Source: Streptococcaceae bacterium
GTDB taxonomy: Bacteria > Bacillota > Bacilli > Lactobacillales > Streptococcaceae
Assembly (NCBI GenBank): GCA_902836505.1
Contig: CADFQU010000014.1
Location: forward strand, 1 to 11,050
DNA length: 11,050 nt
Direction: 5' to 3'
Part shown: positions 1 to 6,777 of the stretch, in pieces
Layout: each line of letters starts with the position of its first letter
How positions within the stretch are numbered: the first letter of the stretch is position 1
Program-made: the position numbers and the translations under genes
Notes under the pieces: generated by a model
The model's database searches: none
Told to the model about the DNA's origin: nothing
What the model saw: only the letters and a program-made list of their open reading frames with translations

Positions 1-1
1 T

Positions 2-208
2 GTGACCATGCATTCTTCCATCAATTATTTGAAAGCAGGGCGCCTAGGAGATGTCCTCACGATTCACGGGGAATGTGTCCACAGTGGGCGGACGACTCGA
101 GTTGTGGATGTCGATATTACCAATCAGGAAGGAGCCAATGTCTGTAAGGCTACCTTTACCATGTTTGTAACGGGAGAAAGAGATGACTCAGCAAAAGTAC
201 GCATTTAA
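2..208 (+). CDS. PaaI-type hotdog-fold thioesterase, C-terminal part (5' end outside window)
   Basis: The reading frame is already open at the window edge, so only the last 68 residues are seen; the GTG at position 2 is an internal valine rather than a start. The segment has the strand pattern of the second half of a hotdog fold, with an N-S/I-NYLK-G-like stretch, then GD-LT-H-GECVHSGRTT and VDVDITN, ending in ATFTMFVTG. This pattern is typical of PaaI/YbgC-like acyl-CoA thioesterases. Such enzymes hydrolyse acyl-CoA thioesters in the cytoplasm; the substrate here cannot be read from the sequence. The 3' end overlaps the next gene by 26 bases, which suggests co-transcription and translational coupling with the HAD hydrolase. 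Family assignment is fairly secure; the specific substrate is unknown. Confidence 0.75.
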   Translation: MTMHSSINYLKAGRLGDVLTIHGECVHSGRTTRVVDVDITNQEGANVCKATFTMFVTGERDDSAKVRI

Positions 209-935
209 AAACTATATTTTCGATTTTTATGGAACCTTGGTCGACATCGAAACAGATGAGGGTAATCCAACTTTGTGGGATAGCATGGCCCAAATCTACC
301 AATCCTATGGAGCTCATTATACAGGGGAAAGCCTACAAGTCCGTTATAAGGAGTTGGTGAAGCAAGCCGAGGAAAGTATCGCTAAAGAAAAACAAGTGAC
401 CTATCCTGAGGTTGATTTGACAGTGATCTTTGTTCAACTTTATCTAGAAAGTCATCCAACTGGTGCCAGTGTCCATCATCTCAAAGAGTGGGGACGCTTG
501 ACGGCGCGGACCTTCCGTGTCCTCTCTCGCAAACGCTTGGAGCTTTACCCACACACGAAAGAAGTCTTAGAAGATATGAAAGCTGCAGGTTGTCGAATCT
601 ATCTCTTATCTAATGCGCAAGCTGACTTTACCAACCCAGAGATTGATTTGGTTGGCTTGAGAGAAATTTTCCATGATATTTATCTGTCGTCAGATGCAGG
701 AATTCGCAAACCTCAGCAGGAATTCCTCGTGAAAGTGATCAAAGAACACCAGTTGAATCCTGAAAAAACGGTCATGGTAGGGAATGACTTCAGTACAGAT
801 GTCGCTGTAGCGAAAAGTATTGGCATGCAAAGTATCTTGATCAATACCTTCCCATACTCTGACGAAGAACTACGAGATAAGAGACAAGCAGGCGTTCGCG
901 TGATTCATGAGATTCAAGAATTACAAGAAGATTAA
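183..935 (+). CDS. HAD-superfamily hydrolase, haloacid-dehalogenase-like type (DxYGT motif I)
   Basis: This 250-residue protein carries the four HAD motifs in order. Motif I is DFYGTLVD with nucleophile Asp14, motif II is LLSNA with Ser143, motif III is Lys176 in RKPQQ, and motif IV is GND at 200-202 with Asp206. Residues about 25-115 form a helical C1-type cap. The second acidic residue of motif I (normally DxD in phosphatases) is Tyr16, as in L-2-haloacid dehalogenases, so a plain phosphatase role is uncertain. The ATG at 183 is preceded by GGGAG at about 172-176 and lies inside the end of the thioesterase gene, so the two are probably coupled. A terminator follows 17 bases after the stop. 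The superfamily call is sure; substrate and even the reaction type are not. Confidence 0.85.
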   Translation: MTQQKYAFKNYIFDFYGTLVDIETDEGNPTLWDSMAQIYQSYGAHYTGESLQVRYKELVKQAEESIAKEKQVTYPEVDLTVIFVQLYLESHPTGASVHHLKEWGRLTARTFRVLSRKRLELYPHTKEVLEDMKAAGCRIYLLSNAQADFTNPEIDLVGLREIFHDIYLSSDAGIRKPQQEFLVKVIKEHQLNPEKTVMVGNDFSTDVAVAKSIGMQSILINTFPYSDEELRDKRQAGVRVIHEIQELQED

Positions 936-952
936 AGTTTATCATCGATTTT

Positions 953-977
953 AGGAGGCCAAGTTGCCTCCTCTTTT
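953..977 (+). terminator. Rho-independent terminator after the HAD gene
   Basis: AGGAGGC (953-959) pairs perfectly with GCCTCCT (966-972) around a six-base loop, followed by CTTTT. It separates the thioesterase/HAD unit from the promoter at 1004. Confidence 0.85.
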
Positions 978-1003
978 AAAAAATTGTTGCAGTTAAGCTG
1001 AAT

Positions 1004-1032
1004 TTGTCAAAATTCCCCTTTCATGGTATACT
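1004..1032 (+). promoter_or_regulatory. Sigma-A promoter for phnA/yjdM
   Basis: A -35 box TTGTCA (1004-1009) and a -10 box TATACT (1027-1032) are separated by exactly 17 bases. A TG at 1024-1025 gives an extended -10. It lies about 30 bases ahead of the phnA start and just after the previous terminator. Confidence 0.8.
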
Positions 1033-1062
1033 ATGGGAGTTAATTTTGCTAAGGAGATTGAA

Positions 1063-1398
1063 ATGAATAACTTACCAAATTGTCCAAAATGTAATTCTGA
1101 ATATGTTTATGAAGATGGTGCCCTCTTGGTCTGTCCAGAGTGTGCTTATGAATGGAACCCAGCTGAAGTCGTAGAAGAAGAAGGTGTCGTAGCGATTGAT
1201 GCCAACGGAAACAAATTGGCTGACGGTGATACTGTTACCTTGATTAAAGACTTGAAAGTAAAGGGTGCACCTAAGGATTTGAAACAAGGAACGCGCGTGA
1301 AAAATATCCGTATCGTTGAAGGCGACCACAACATCGATTGTAAGATTGATGGCTTTGGCGCAATGAAACTCAAATCAGAATTTGTGAAGAAGATTTAA
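1063..1398 (+). CDS. phnA: PhnA/YjdM-family zinc-ribbon protein
   Basis: The 111-residue product has an N-terminal zinc ribbon with CPKC (Cys7, Cys10) and CPEC (Cys24, Cys27), then a linker rich in glutamate and valine, and a C-terminal domain of small beta type (DANGN at about 47 and DGDTV at about 55). This is the two-domain layout of PhnA/YjdM, once linked by name to alkylphosphonate use but not itself a phosphonate-cleaving enzyme; its role is unclear. I chose ATG 1063 because AAGGAG at 1051-1056 is well spaced and because the Pfam-like ribbon starts at once. The ATG at 1033 lies at the -10 box and would fall before or at the transcript start. It has its own promoter and terminator, so it appears to be a single-gene unit. 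Confidence 0.85.
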   Translation: MNNLPNCPKCNSEYVYEDGALLVCPECAYEWNPAEVVEEEGVVAIDANGNKLADGDTVTLIKDLKVKGAPKDLKQGTRVKNIRIVEGDHNIDCKIDGFGAMKLKSEFVKKI

Positions 1399-1408
1399 GA
1401 ATAAGAAG

Positions 1409-1429
1409 AAGGGCTTAGCCCTTTTCTTT
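1409..1429 (+). terminator. Rho-independent terminator after phnA
   Basis: AAGGGC (1409-1414) and GCCCTT (1418-1423) form a tight stem with a three-base loop, followed by TTCTTT. It lies only about 20 bases before the next start, so the following gene may depend on read-through. Confidence 0.75.
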
Positions 1430-1441
1430 CAGGAGAATACT

Positions 1442-2083
1442 ATGAAATTCAAACTATTGTTTAGTTATCGTTTTCTATTGTTTATCTTAAGTGTCATCGG
1501 TGTTTATCTGCAACTCACCAAGCATGGTGGCTTTGGGATGATGCTCTATTACACCATTTTATCCAACATGTTGGTCATGTTCTTCATGGGTGACATGGTT
1601 TGGCGCATGCTTCGTGGTCGTTCAACCCAGACCCAGGGTTATCTTCGCTTGAAGGGTGGGGTTACCATGTCTATCATGATTACCTGTGTCATCTACCACT
1701 TTATGCTAGCACCAATCGCGACACCTGAGAAGTTTTACCGCTTGGAAAACTTCCTCTGTCACTACATTGTTCCCTTGATGTTCTTCTTTGACACTCTGGT
1801 GATTGATAAACCAAAACAGTACCGGAAGTTAGATCCTTTGGTTTGGACTGTGCTTCCCGTTCTTTATATGCTTTTTGCTCTTCTCAACGGTTTGGTCCTT
1901 AAATGGCCAGTACCTGGGGCTAAAGACAGTCCTTTCCCTTATTTCTTTATCAATGTCAATCGTTTCGGCTGGCTCTATGTCGTTAAGATGGCGACGATCA
2001 TTTTTGTCGCTTATTTAGTCGCTGGTTGTGGTTTGTTTGCCTTGAAGAAAATTGGTAAAAAGGAACGGACCATCATTAAATAG
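1442..2083 (+). CDS. Pr6Pr-family integral membrane protein
   Basis: This 213-residue protein has about six hydrophobic segments (roughly residues 9-24, 33-54, 73-90, 105-120, 134-153 and 177-200), separated by short polar loops. Conserved-looking polar or aromatic residues sit within or near membrane segments: TILSN (38-42), His86, and His108 followed by P111. This fits the Pr6Pr family (six predicted helices, related to the FAR-17a/AIG1 group), whose function in bacteria is not established. The C-terminus is lysine-rich and probably cytoplasmic. AGGAG at 1431-1435 serves the ATG at 1442. No separate promoter is evident between the upstream terminator and the start, so expression probably comes from read-through of the phnA transcript. 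The family call is from recalled pattern, not a search. Confidence 0.7.
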   Translation: MKFKLLFSYRFLLFILSVIGVYLQLTKHGGFGMMLYYTILSNMLVMFFMGDMVWRMLRGRSTQTQGYLRLKGGVTMSIMITCVIYHFMLAPIATPEKFYRLENFLCHYIVPLMFFFDTLVIDKPKQYRKLDPLVWTVLPVLYMLFALLNGLVLKWPVPGAKDSPFPYFFINVNRFGWLYVVKMATIIFVAYLVAGCGLFALKKIGKKERTIIK

Positions 2084-2134
2084 AAGCTTTGTGGCTATAA
2101 ATCCGAACATTATTAGAAAAAAATGAGTTTTTTC

Positions 2135-2163
2135 TTGCATCCCTCTATAAACTGTGTTATATT
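2135..2163 (+). promoter_or_regulatory. Promoter of the pyr operon
   Basis: TTGCAT (2135-2140) and TATATT (2158-2163) are 17 bases apart, with TG at 2155-2156 making an extended -10. Transcription would begin near 2170, just upstream of the PyrR-responsive leader. Confidence 0.8.
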
Positions 2164-2179
2164 ATGGATAATTAAATAG

Positions 2180-2302
2180 TCCTTTAATCCTGTCCCGTGA
2201 GGCAGGCAAGGAGTCTGATCAAAATAAGGGGTAGACTGGATGCGTTCTAGATACTATCTCTTAGCATTTTTCTGAAGCCTCCTTGAAAAGGGAGGCTTTT
2301 TT
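2180..2302 (+). promoter_or_regulatory. PyrR-binding attenuator leader (anti-antiterminator, antiterminator, terminator)
   Basis: The anti-antiterminator (PyrR binding loop) has a lower stem TCCTT (2180-2184) with AAGGA (2208-2212), an upper stem CCTG (2189-2192) with CAGG (2203-2206), and a ten-base loop 2193-2202 containing the conserved GAGG. The strand CAAGGAG (2207-2213) can alternatively pair with CTCCTTG (2279-2285), which is part of the terminator's 5' arm. Binding of UMP-charged PyrR to the first structure therefore frees the terminator to form. When PyrR is absent, the long-range pairing acts as antiterminator. An inner AGTCT (2212-2216) and AGACT (2233-2237) could also pair. The logic is that known for the pyr operons of Firmicutes, and the exclusive pairings are visible directly. 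Confidence 0.9.
2275..2302 (+). terminator. Attenuator terminator of the pyr leader
   Basis: AAGCCTCC (2275-2282) pairs with GGAGGCTT (2291-2298) around an eight-base loop, followed by a run of six T (2297-2302). It lies 20 bases before the pyrR start. Confidence 0.92.
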
Positions 2303-2321
2303 CTATCATTAGGAGGAAAAG

Positions 2322-2843
2322 ATGAAGATCAAAGAAGTCGTTGATGATCTGACCATGAAGCGGGCGATTACTCGCATCACCTATGAAATCATCGAACGGA
2401 ATAAGGATCTGAGCCAAATTGTTTTGGTAGGGATCAAAACTCGTGGCGTATTCATTGCCAATCGCATCAAAGAACGGTTAGCACAGCTAGAACAAATAGA
2501 AGTTCCAGTCTGTGAATTGGATACCAAGCCTTTCCGTGATGATATCAAAGTAACAGAAGATTCAACCGTTTTACCAGTGGATATTACTGGCAAAGATGTC
2601 ATCCTGATTGATGATGTCCTTTATACAGGTCGGACTATTCGAGCTGCCATCGATAATCTTGTCAGTCGTGGACGCCCATCGCGTGTCAGCCTGGCTGTCC
2701 TAGTGGATCGTGGTCATAGAGAATTGCCGATCCGACCAGATTATGTTGGAAAGAACATTCCAACAAGTCGATCAGAGGAAATCATTGTCGAAATGACGGA
2801 GCTAGATGGTCAAGATCGTATCTTGATCGAGGTGAGTGAATAA
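2322..2843 (+). CDS. pyrR: Bifunctional PyrR: pyr operon attenuator protein / uracil phosphoribosyltransferase
   Basis: PyrR senses UMP or UTP against PRPP and binds the pyr mRNA leader, causing termination when pyrimidines are plentiful. Many members also convert uracil and PRPP to UMP. The product is 173 residues, the usual PyrR length. The type I phosphoribosyltransferase signature [17 protein letters not shown] at 93-109 holds the paired acidic residues Asp97 and Asp98 and the PRPP loop TGRT. GIKTRG at 37-42 forms the pyrophosphate loop, and the basic RNA-binding face is represented by the Arg/Lys-rich stretches around 41-52 and 115-133. AGGAGG at 2311-2316 serves the ATG. The gene lies directly behind its own target leader, so it is autoregulated, and it heads the operon with pyrB. 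Confidence 0.97.
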   Translation: MKIKEVVDDLTMKRAITRITYEIIERNKDLSQIVLVGIKTRGVFIANRIKERLAQLEQIEVPVCELDTKPFRDDIKVTEDSTVLPVDITGKDVILIDDVLYTGRTIRAAIDNLVSRGRPSRVSLAVLVDRGHRELPIRPDYVGKNIPTSRSEEIIVEMTELDGQDRILIEVSE

Positions 2844-2866
2844 GGTAGTTTTCAAATCGTCGCTAT

Positions 2867-2897
2867 ATACAGGAGCGACTGAGGGAGCTTCCTGTAT
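2867..2897 (+). other. Stem-loop in the pyrR-pyrB intergenic region
   Basis: ATACAGGAGC (2867-2876) pairs with GC plus TCCTGTAT (2887-2888, 2890-2897), with one bulged T and a ten-base loop GACTGAGGGA. A competing hairpin GTCGCT (2859-2864) with AGCGAC (2874-2879) uses the same bases, so the two cannot coexist. The following tract is only CGTTTT, which is weak for a terminator. The loop has a TGAGG like that of the PyrR site upstream. A processing signal, a weak attenuator, or a second PyrR site are all possible. Confidence 0.5.
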
Positions 2898-2936
2898 CGT
2901 TTTCACATTTGCATATCTTTGGAATGGAGTTACAAC

Positions 2937-3854
2937 ATGTCTACAAATCAAATCGAACTTAAAAACCTTGTCTCAATGGAAGCTTTATCAAACGAAGAAG
3001 TTATGGCCTTGATTAAGCGTGGGATTGAGTTTAAAAATGGAGCAAAAGCTCATTATGACGAGCAACATATCGTGGCTAACCTCTTCTTTGAGTCGTCAAC
3101 ACGTACACACAAAGCATTTGAAGTGGCTGAGTTGAAATTAGGTTGTGATCTCCTTGACTTTGATGTGAAAACGAGCTCTGTAAACAAGGGTGAAACGCTT
3201 TACGATACAATTTTGACCATGTCAGCTCTCGGAGTTGAGATCTGCGTCATCCGTCACCCAGAAGTAGACTACTACAAGGAATTGATTGAAAGCCCAACCA
3301 TCACAGCCTCTATTGTTAACGGGGGCGATGGATCTGGTCAACACCCAAGCCAAAGTTTACTAGACTTGATGACCATCTACCAAGAGTTTGGTCACTTTGA
3401 CGGTTTGAAGGTTTGTATCGCTGGTGACTTGGATCACTCACGGGTTGCAAAATCCAATATGCAAATCTTAAAACGCTTGGGGGCAACCCTTTACTTCGCT
3501 GGTCCAGACGAATGGAGAAGTGAAGAGTTTGAAGAGTATGGAACCTTTGTCACCATCGATGAAGTGATTGAAGAGGTTGATGTGATGATGTTCCTCCGTG
3601 TTCAACACGAGCGTCATGACTATGAGTCTCTCTTCTCAAAAGAGAACTACCATCGTTTGCATGGCTTGACACAAGAACGCTATGATCGTATGAAAGACAC
3701 AGCCATCTTGATGCACCCAGCTCCAGTAAACCGTGATGTGGAGATTGCCGACCACTTGGTAGAAGCTCCTAAATCACGTATTGTGGAGCAAATGACCAAC
3801 GGTGTCTTCGTCCGCATGGCTATCATTGAAGCAGTATTAGCTGGACGTAAATAA
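2937..3854 (+). CDS. pyrB: Aspartate carbamoyltransferase catalytic subunit
   Basis: PyrB joins carbamoyl phosphate and aspartate to give carbamoyl aspartate, the committed step of pyrimidine synthesis. The 305-residue product keeps the expected motifs: the carbamoyl-phosphate loop SSTRTH (53-58), the loop lysine in NKGET (83-87), HPSQ (136-139), GDLDHSR (163-169), the aspartate-binding RVQHER (221-226), and HPAPVNRD (260-267). It therefore looks fully active. I chose ATG 2937 because GGAG at 2926-2929 is seven bases before it and the family start lies here; the in-frame ATG at 2919 has no ribosome binding site. It follows pyrR by 93 bases and belongs to the PyrR-controlled transcript. Its carbamoyl phosphate must come from elsewhere if the two genes after it are inactive. 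Confidence 0.97.
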   Translation: MSTNQIELKNLVSMEALSNEEVMALIKRGIEFKNGAKAHYDEQHIVANLFFESSTRTHKAFEVAELKLGCDLLDFDVKTSSVNKGETLYDTILTMSALGVEICVIRHPEVDYYKELIESPTITASIVNGGDGSGQHPSQSLLDLMTIYQEFGHFDGLKVCIAGDLDHSRVAKSNMQILKRLGATLYFAGPDEWRSEEFEEYGTFVTIDEVIEEVDVMMFLRVQHERHDYESLFSKENYHRLHGLTQERYDRMKDTAILMHPAPVNRDVEIADHLVEAPKSRIVEQMTNGVFVRMAIIEAVLAGRK

Positions 3855-3868
3855 TAGATTAGAAAAAG

Positions 3869-3921
3869 AAAGGAGAAGTGAGAGGGTCTACAATCTGGTG
3901 GTCTTTTCTCACTTTTCCTTT
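3869..3921 (+). other. Long inverted repeat between pyrB and the carA-like gene
   Basis: A 15-base arm (3869-3883) can pair with 3907-3921 along its whole length with a single G-U pair, leaving a 23-base loop. It ends only a few bases before the ribosome binding site of the next gene, with TTTT inside the 3' arm but no longer U-run after it. It could be a partial terminator, or a processing or stability element that sets expression of the two downstream genes apart from pyrR-pyrB. Confidence 0.6.
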
Positions 3922-3942
3922 TGGAGTTTGTAAGGAGAATTT

Positions 3943-5040
3943 ATGGTAAAACGTCTCTTGGTATTAGAAGATGGGACGGTTTTTGAAGGAACTGGTTTTG
4001 GAGCGGATACCTATGTTAGTGGCGAATTGGTCTTGAATTCTGCTATGACGGGTTATCAGGAGTTGATCACCGACCAGTCCTATAAGGGGCAAATTTTAGC
4101 CTTTACCTTTCCAGTTATCGGTACAACAGGGATTAACCGAGATGATTATGAATCTATTTTTCCAGGTTGTCTAGCAGTGGTCGTGCACCAATTAGCAAGC
4201 CATCCAAGCAATTGGCGCAAACAGCTGTCCTTAGATGCATATCTGAAGAAACACAACATTCCAGGGATTCAAGGAGTGGATACTCGAAAGCTGGCTAAAA
4301 TTGTTACAGAACATGGAAGCATGAAGGCTACGGTGGTTAATGAAGGGGATGCGATTGAGCATATCCTAGATCAACTTCGGGCAACCGTCTTGCCTTTTGA
4401 CCAAGTCCGTCAAGTGTCAACCAAAACCCCTTATGCTGCACCAGGATTTGGTAAGAGCATTGTCTTGATCGACCTGGGCTTACGCCATTCCGTTTTACGT
4501 CAATTAATTGCGAGAGGATGTAATGTAACGGTCGTTCCCTATTCCATTAAATTAAAAGAATTGAAGGATTTACAGCCGGATGGGATCATTCTATCCAGTG
4601 GTCCAGGGAATCCCCATCATATTGATAGTATTTGCCAGGTCATTGCTAAAATCGATCCTCATATTCCGATCATGGGAATCGGCTTGGGGGCAGAATTACT
4701 GGCCCTTGCCCACGGAGGCAGCCTCAACAACCTAAAAAGGCCTCATCGAGGACTCAACATTCCAGTAAAAGAGGTTGCTACTGGGAAGGTCGAAATTACT
4801 AGCCAGAATCACCAGTACAACATTGAACGCGATACCCTTCCACGTGATTTTCTGATTACCCATGAGGAGCTTCATGATCACTCTATCGAGGCTTTTCGTC
4901 ACCGCTATCTTCCCTTGATTGGTGTTCTCTATCATATTGAGTCCAGTCCAGGACCAAGAGAAAGTCTCTATTTCTATGATGAATTTATGGATCTGATTGA
5001 AAGTAAATTAGACGAAAGAAGGGAGGAGTTATGGTCATGA
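3943..5040 (+). CDS. CarA-like protein with a degenerate glutaminase site (carbamoyl-phosphate synthase small subunit homologue)
   Basis: Normal CarA hydrolyses glutamine and passes ammonia to CarB. This 365-residue protein keeps full CarA length and layout: an N-terminal domain (about 1-150, with LVLEDGTVFEG, TGYQE, DQSYKGQI, GINRDDYES) and a class I glutamine amidotransferase domain (about 170-353). In that domain the nucleophile position in GI-x-LG is Gly247 (codon GGC, 4681-4683) instead of Cys. The following HQ is Ala250-Glu251, the NHPV-type motif is NIPV (272-275), and SQNHG reads SQNHQ (287-291). The other triad members, His331 and Glu333, remain. Without the cysteine the glutaminase reaction should be impossible. 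AAGGAG at 3932-3937 gives a strong ribosome site, and the gene overlaps the CarB-like gene by ATGA. The homology is sure; the present function is unknown. Confidence 0.9.
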   Translation: MVKRLLVLEDGTVFEGTGFGADTYVSGELVLNSAMTGYQELITDQSYKGQILAFTFPVIGTTGINRDDYESIFPGCLAVVVHQLASHPSNWRKQLSLDAYLKKHNIPGIQGVDTRKLAKIVTEHGSMKATVVNEGDAIEHILDQLRATVLPFDQVRQVSTKTPYAAPGFGKSIVLIDLGLRHSVLRQLIARGCNVTVVPYSIKLKELKDLQPDGIILSSGPGNPHHIDSICQVIAKIDPHIPIMGIGLGAELLALAHGGSLNNLKRPHRGLNIPVKEVATGKVEITSQNHQYNIERDTLPRDFLITHEELHDHSIEAFRHRYLPLIGVLYHIESSPGPRESLYFYDEFMDLIESKLDERREELWS

Positions 5041-6761
5041 ATCAAGTAACACTTTTGTGTGCAGAATCCTTCAATGATGTCAGTTTGCTCGGAGCACTCA
5101 CTTCTTGTCCCTTATTAAAAGAACGTGGTTACCAGCCAGAGGTCGTCTATTGTGGAGACGAGAATGCTATCACCAAAGAAGCAGGAGAAGCCGTTAGCGT
5201 CATCCGTTTAAAGTTGGACAACCTGAAAGAAACTCTTCTAGCTACGAAAACAAAGAATCTACTCCTATCTTTTGCGGATAAGCAACTCCTTGGACTTTTA
5301 TTCCGATTGGAGGAAATCGGATTTCTTAAAGAGCATAAAATTCGTATTTTAGGAACTTCGCTTAGACAGTACCGAACCTTTTATCATCAGGCAGACCAAA
5401 AGTCATTTTTACAGGATCTGGGTTATCAAGTTCCTTCCTCTTCCTTGGTTTCAACAGTCAGAGAGGCCATTGAGTTTTCGGAACAGATCCAATTTCCAAT
5501 TGTTGTTTGGCCACTTGCCAGCAAGCATGGGCAAGGTCGTCGGATCGCTAATAACTTGGATGATCTATGTGATGCTGTTGAAAATGGGCTTGAAGTATCG
5601 CCACAAGGCCAGTGTTTGTTGGAGTTCTCGACAGTTGGTTTCAAGGAGTTGGAATACATCGTCGTCCGAGATCGCCAGGATAATTATTATCTTGCGGGTA
5701 ACATTGAAAGTGTCGACCCGGTGGGGATCCACTCCAGTGATTCCTATCAAGTCATCCCTAGTCTGACCTTGACGGATACAGAGCACCAGGCCTTGAGAGA
5801 GGCAGCTTTGTCTATTGTACGCCATTTGAGATTGGTTGGAGCGACCTCTATCAAGTTTGCGCTAGATCCAAAGAGTTACCAATTTTATATTCTTGAGGTC
5901 AATCCTTTTGCATCCGATTCTTTCTCGACCATGTCCATGGCCTTAGGTTATTCGCTTTATCATCAAGCTTTGTGTCTCAAGTTGGGGGATCATCTCTTAG
6001 ACCTTCCCCATCCAACAATGAAGGGATTAACAGCCTTGTTTGAACCGAGTCTTGACCGAATTTTGTTTAAACTCCCTGTCTTTCCAATAGAGAAAATTTC
6101 AAGGGTCCTCAATACTCAGATTAACTCAATCGGTGCTCTCTATGGATTTGGGACTAGTCTAGAAGAAGCCTATCAGCAAGCTGTTGACAATTTTGGTTCG
6201 GACCAATGGCCTAAGAATATTCTAAAGGATGTTTCGGACGATGAATTGATTCAACGGATTGCTAAACGGATGCCCTATCGTTTCTCATCAATCTTAGAGG
6301 CTTTCCATAGAGGCTTCGAAATGGAAGAAGTAAGTGACCTGAGTCGAATGGATCCTTTCTATCTCCAGTTTTTGTATAATATCTACTTATACGAGAGTCA
6401 AGAAAAGCTCCGAATAAATCATTCTTTAAAGTTTCACCCTTTGGATTTGACAGCTGGATTTGGTCATGTTGGAGAAGGAGTGACCTTCTTTAGTTCCATT
6501 TGTGGAGAGGACGAGGCATTAGACTGGAGTGATTGGACCTTGTTGGTTGATCGAGGATCTCCAGACGAACCTAGAAGGATTCTACAAATCATTGAACGTC
6601 TGAGAATAGAGAAGGAGGCTGGAAGAAAAGTAGTTCTTCTTAGTAATCTACCTTTCGTTGGCCAAGTGGCTCATGCCTGCTTACGAATTCCTCTTTCTGT
6701 TTATGAAAGTTACCAGAGTCAAATCGATGGACAGTTTGCTAGGGTAGAATACATGGATTAA
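5037..6761 (+). CDS. Half-length CarB-like protein with degenerate ATP-grasp site (carbamoyl-phosphate synthase large subunit homologue)
   Basis: Normal CarB has about 1,060 residues with two synthetase halves; this product has 574. By eye it matches a pre-ATP-grasp domain (1-110), an ATP-grasp domain (110-320; EIVSP-like NGLEVSP at 183-189, DPVGIH at 227-232, EVNP at 287-290), a linker (FEPSLD, 335-340) and the oligomerisation domain (about 398-460, RMDPFYLQ). Residues 472-486 (AGFGHVGEGVTF) resemble the glycine loop opening the second half, after which the protein soon ends. The first half has lost the usual N-terminal glycine loop, the arginine before the ATP-grasp fold (DQK for EDR), the RPxxxxGG loop (WPLASKHGQG, Trp158), and the two arginines after EVNP (Phe291, Asp294). 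Catalysis is unlikely. ATG 5037 overlaps the carA-like stop as ATGA, eight bases after AGGAG; ATG 5031 is too close to that site. Present function is unknown. Confidence 0.88.
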   Translation: MNQVTLLCAESFNDVSLLGALTSCPLLKERGYQPEVVYCGDENAITKEAGEAVSVIRLKLDNLKETLLATKTKNLLLSFADKQLLGLLFRLEEIGFLKEHKIRILGTSLRQYRTFYHQADQKSFLQDLGYQVPSSSLVSTVREAIEFSEQIQFPIVVWPLASKHGQGRRIANNLDDLCDAVENGLEVSPQGQCLLEFSTVGFKELEYIVVRDRQDNYYLAGNIESVDPVGIHSSDSYQVIPSLTLTDTEHQALREAALSIVRHLRLVGATSIKFALDPKSYQFYILEVNPFASDSFSTMSMALGYSLYHQALCLKLGDHLLDLPHPTMKGLTALFEPSLDRILFKLPVFPIEKISRVLNTQINSIGALYGFGTSLEEAYQQAVDNFGSDQWPKNILKDVSDDELIQRIAKRMPYRFSSILEAFHRGFEMEEVSDLSRMDPFYLQFLYNIYLYESQEKLRINHSLKFHPLDLTAGFGHVGEGVTFFSSICGEDEALDWSDWTLLVDRGSPDEPRRILQIIERLRIEKEAGRKVVLLSNLPFVGQVAHACLRIPLSVYESYQSQIDGQFARVEYMD

Positions 6762-6777
6762 AAGGAATTAAAAGAGA

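Noticed and set aside
2108..2135. AGAAAAAA/TTTTTTCT inverted repeat as a terminator after the Pr6Pr gene
   Set aside because: The stem is only A-T pairs and merges with the pyr -35 box; too weak to support as a terminator.
4681..4683. The GGC (Gly247) codon as a sequencing error for TGC (Cys)
   Set aside because: One T-to-G change would restore Cys, but the adjacent canonical His and Gln and the distant NHPV and SQNHG motifs have also changed, so the loss is real divergence.
5031..5036. ATG 5031 as start of the carB-like gene
   Set aside because: It lies only two bases after AGGAG, too close; ATG 5037 has proper spacing and gives an ATGA overlap with the carA-like stop.
5470..5766. A 98-residue plus-strand ORF inside the carB-like gene, with two minus-strand ORFs opposite it
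   Set aside because: The carB-like frame matches CarB throughout this stretch, so these are out-of-frame shadows. I also considered whether they meant a frameshift in the carB-like gene, but the CarB alignment continues unbroken.
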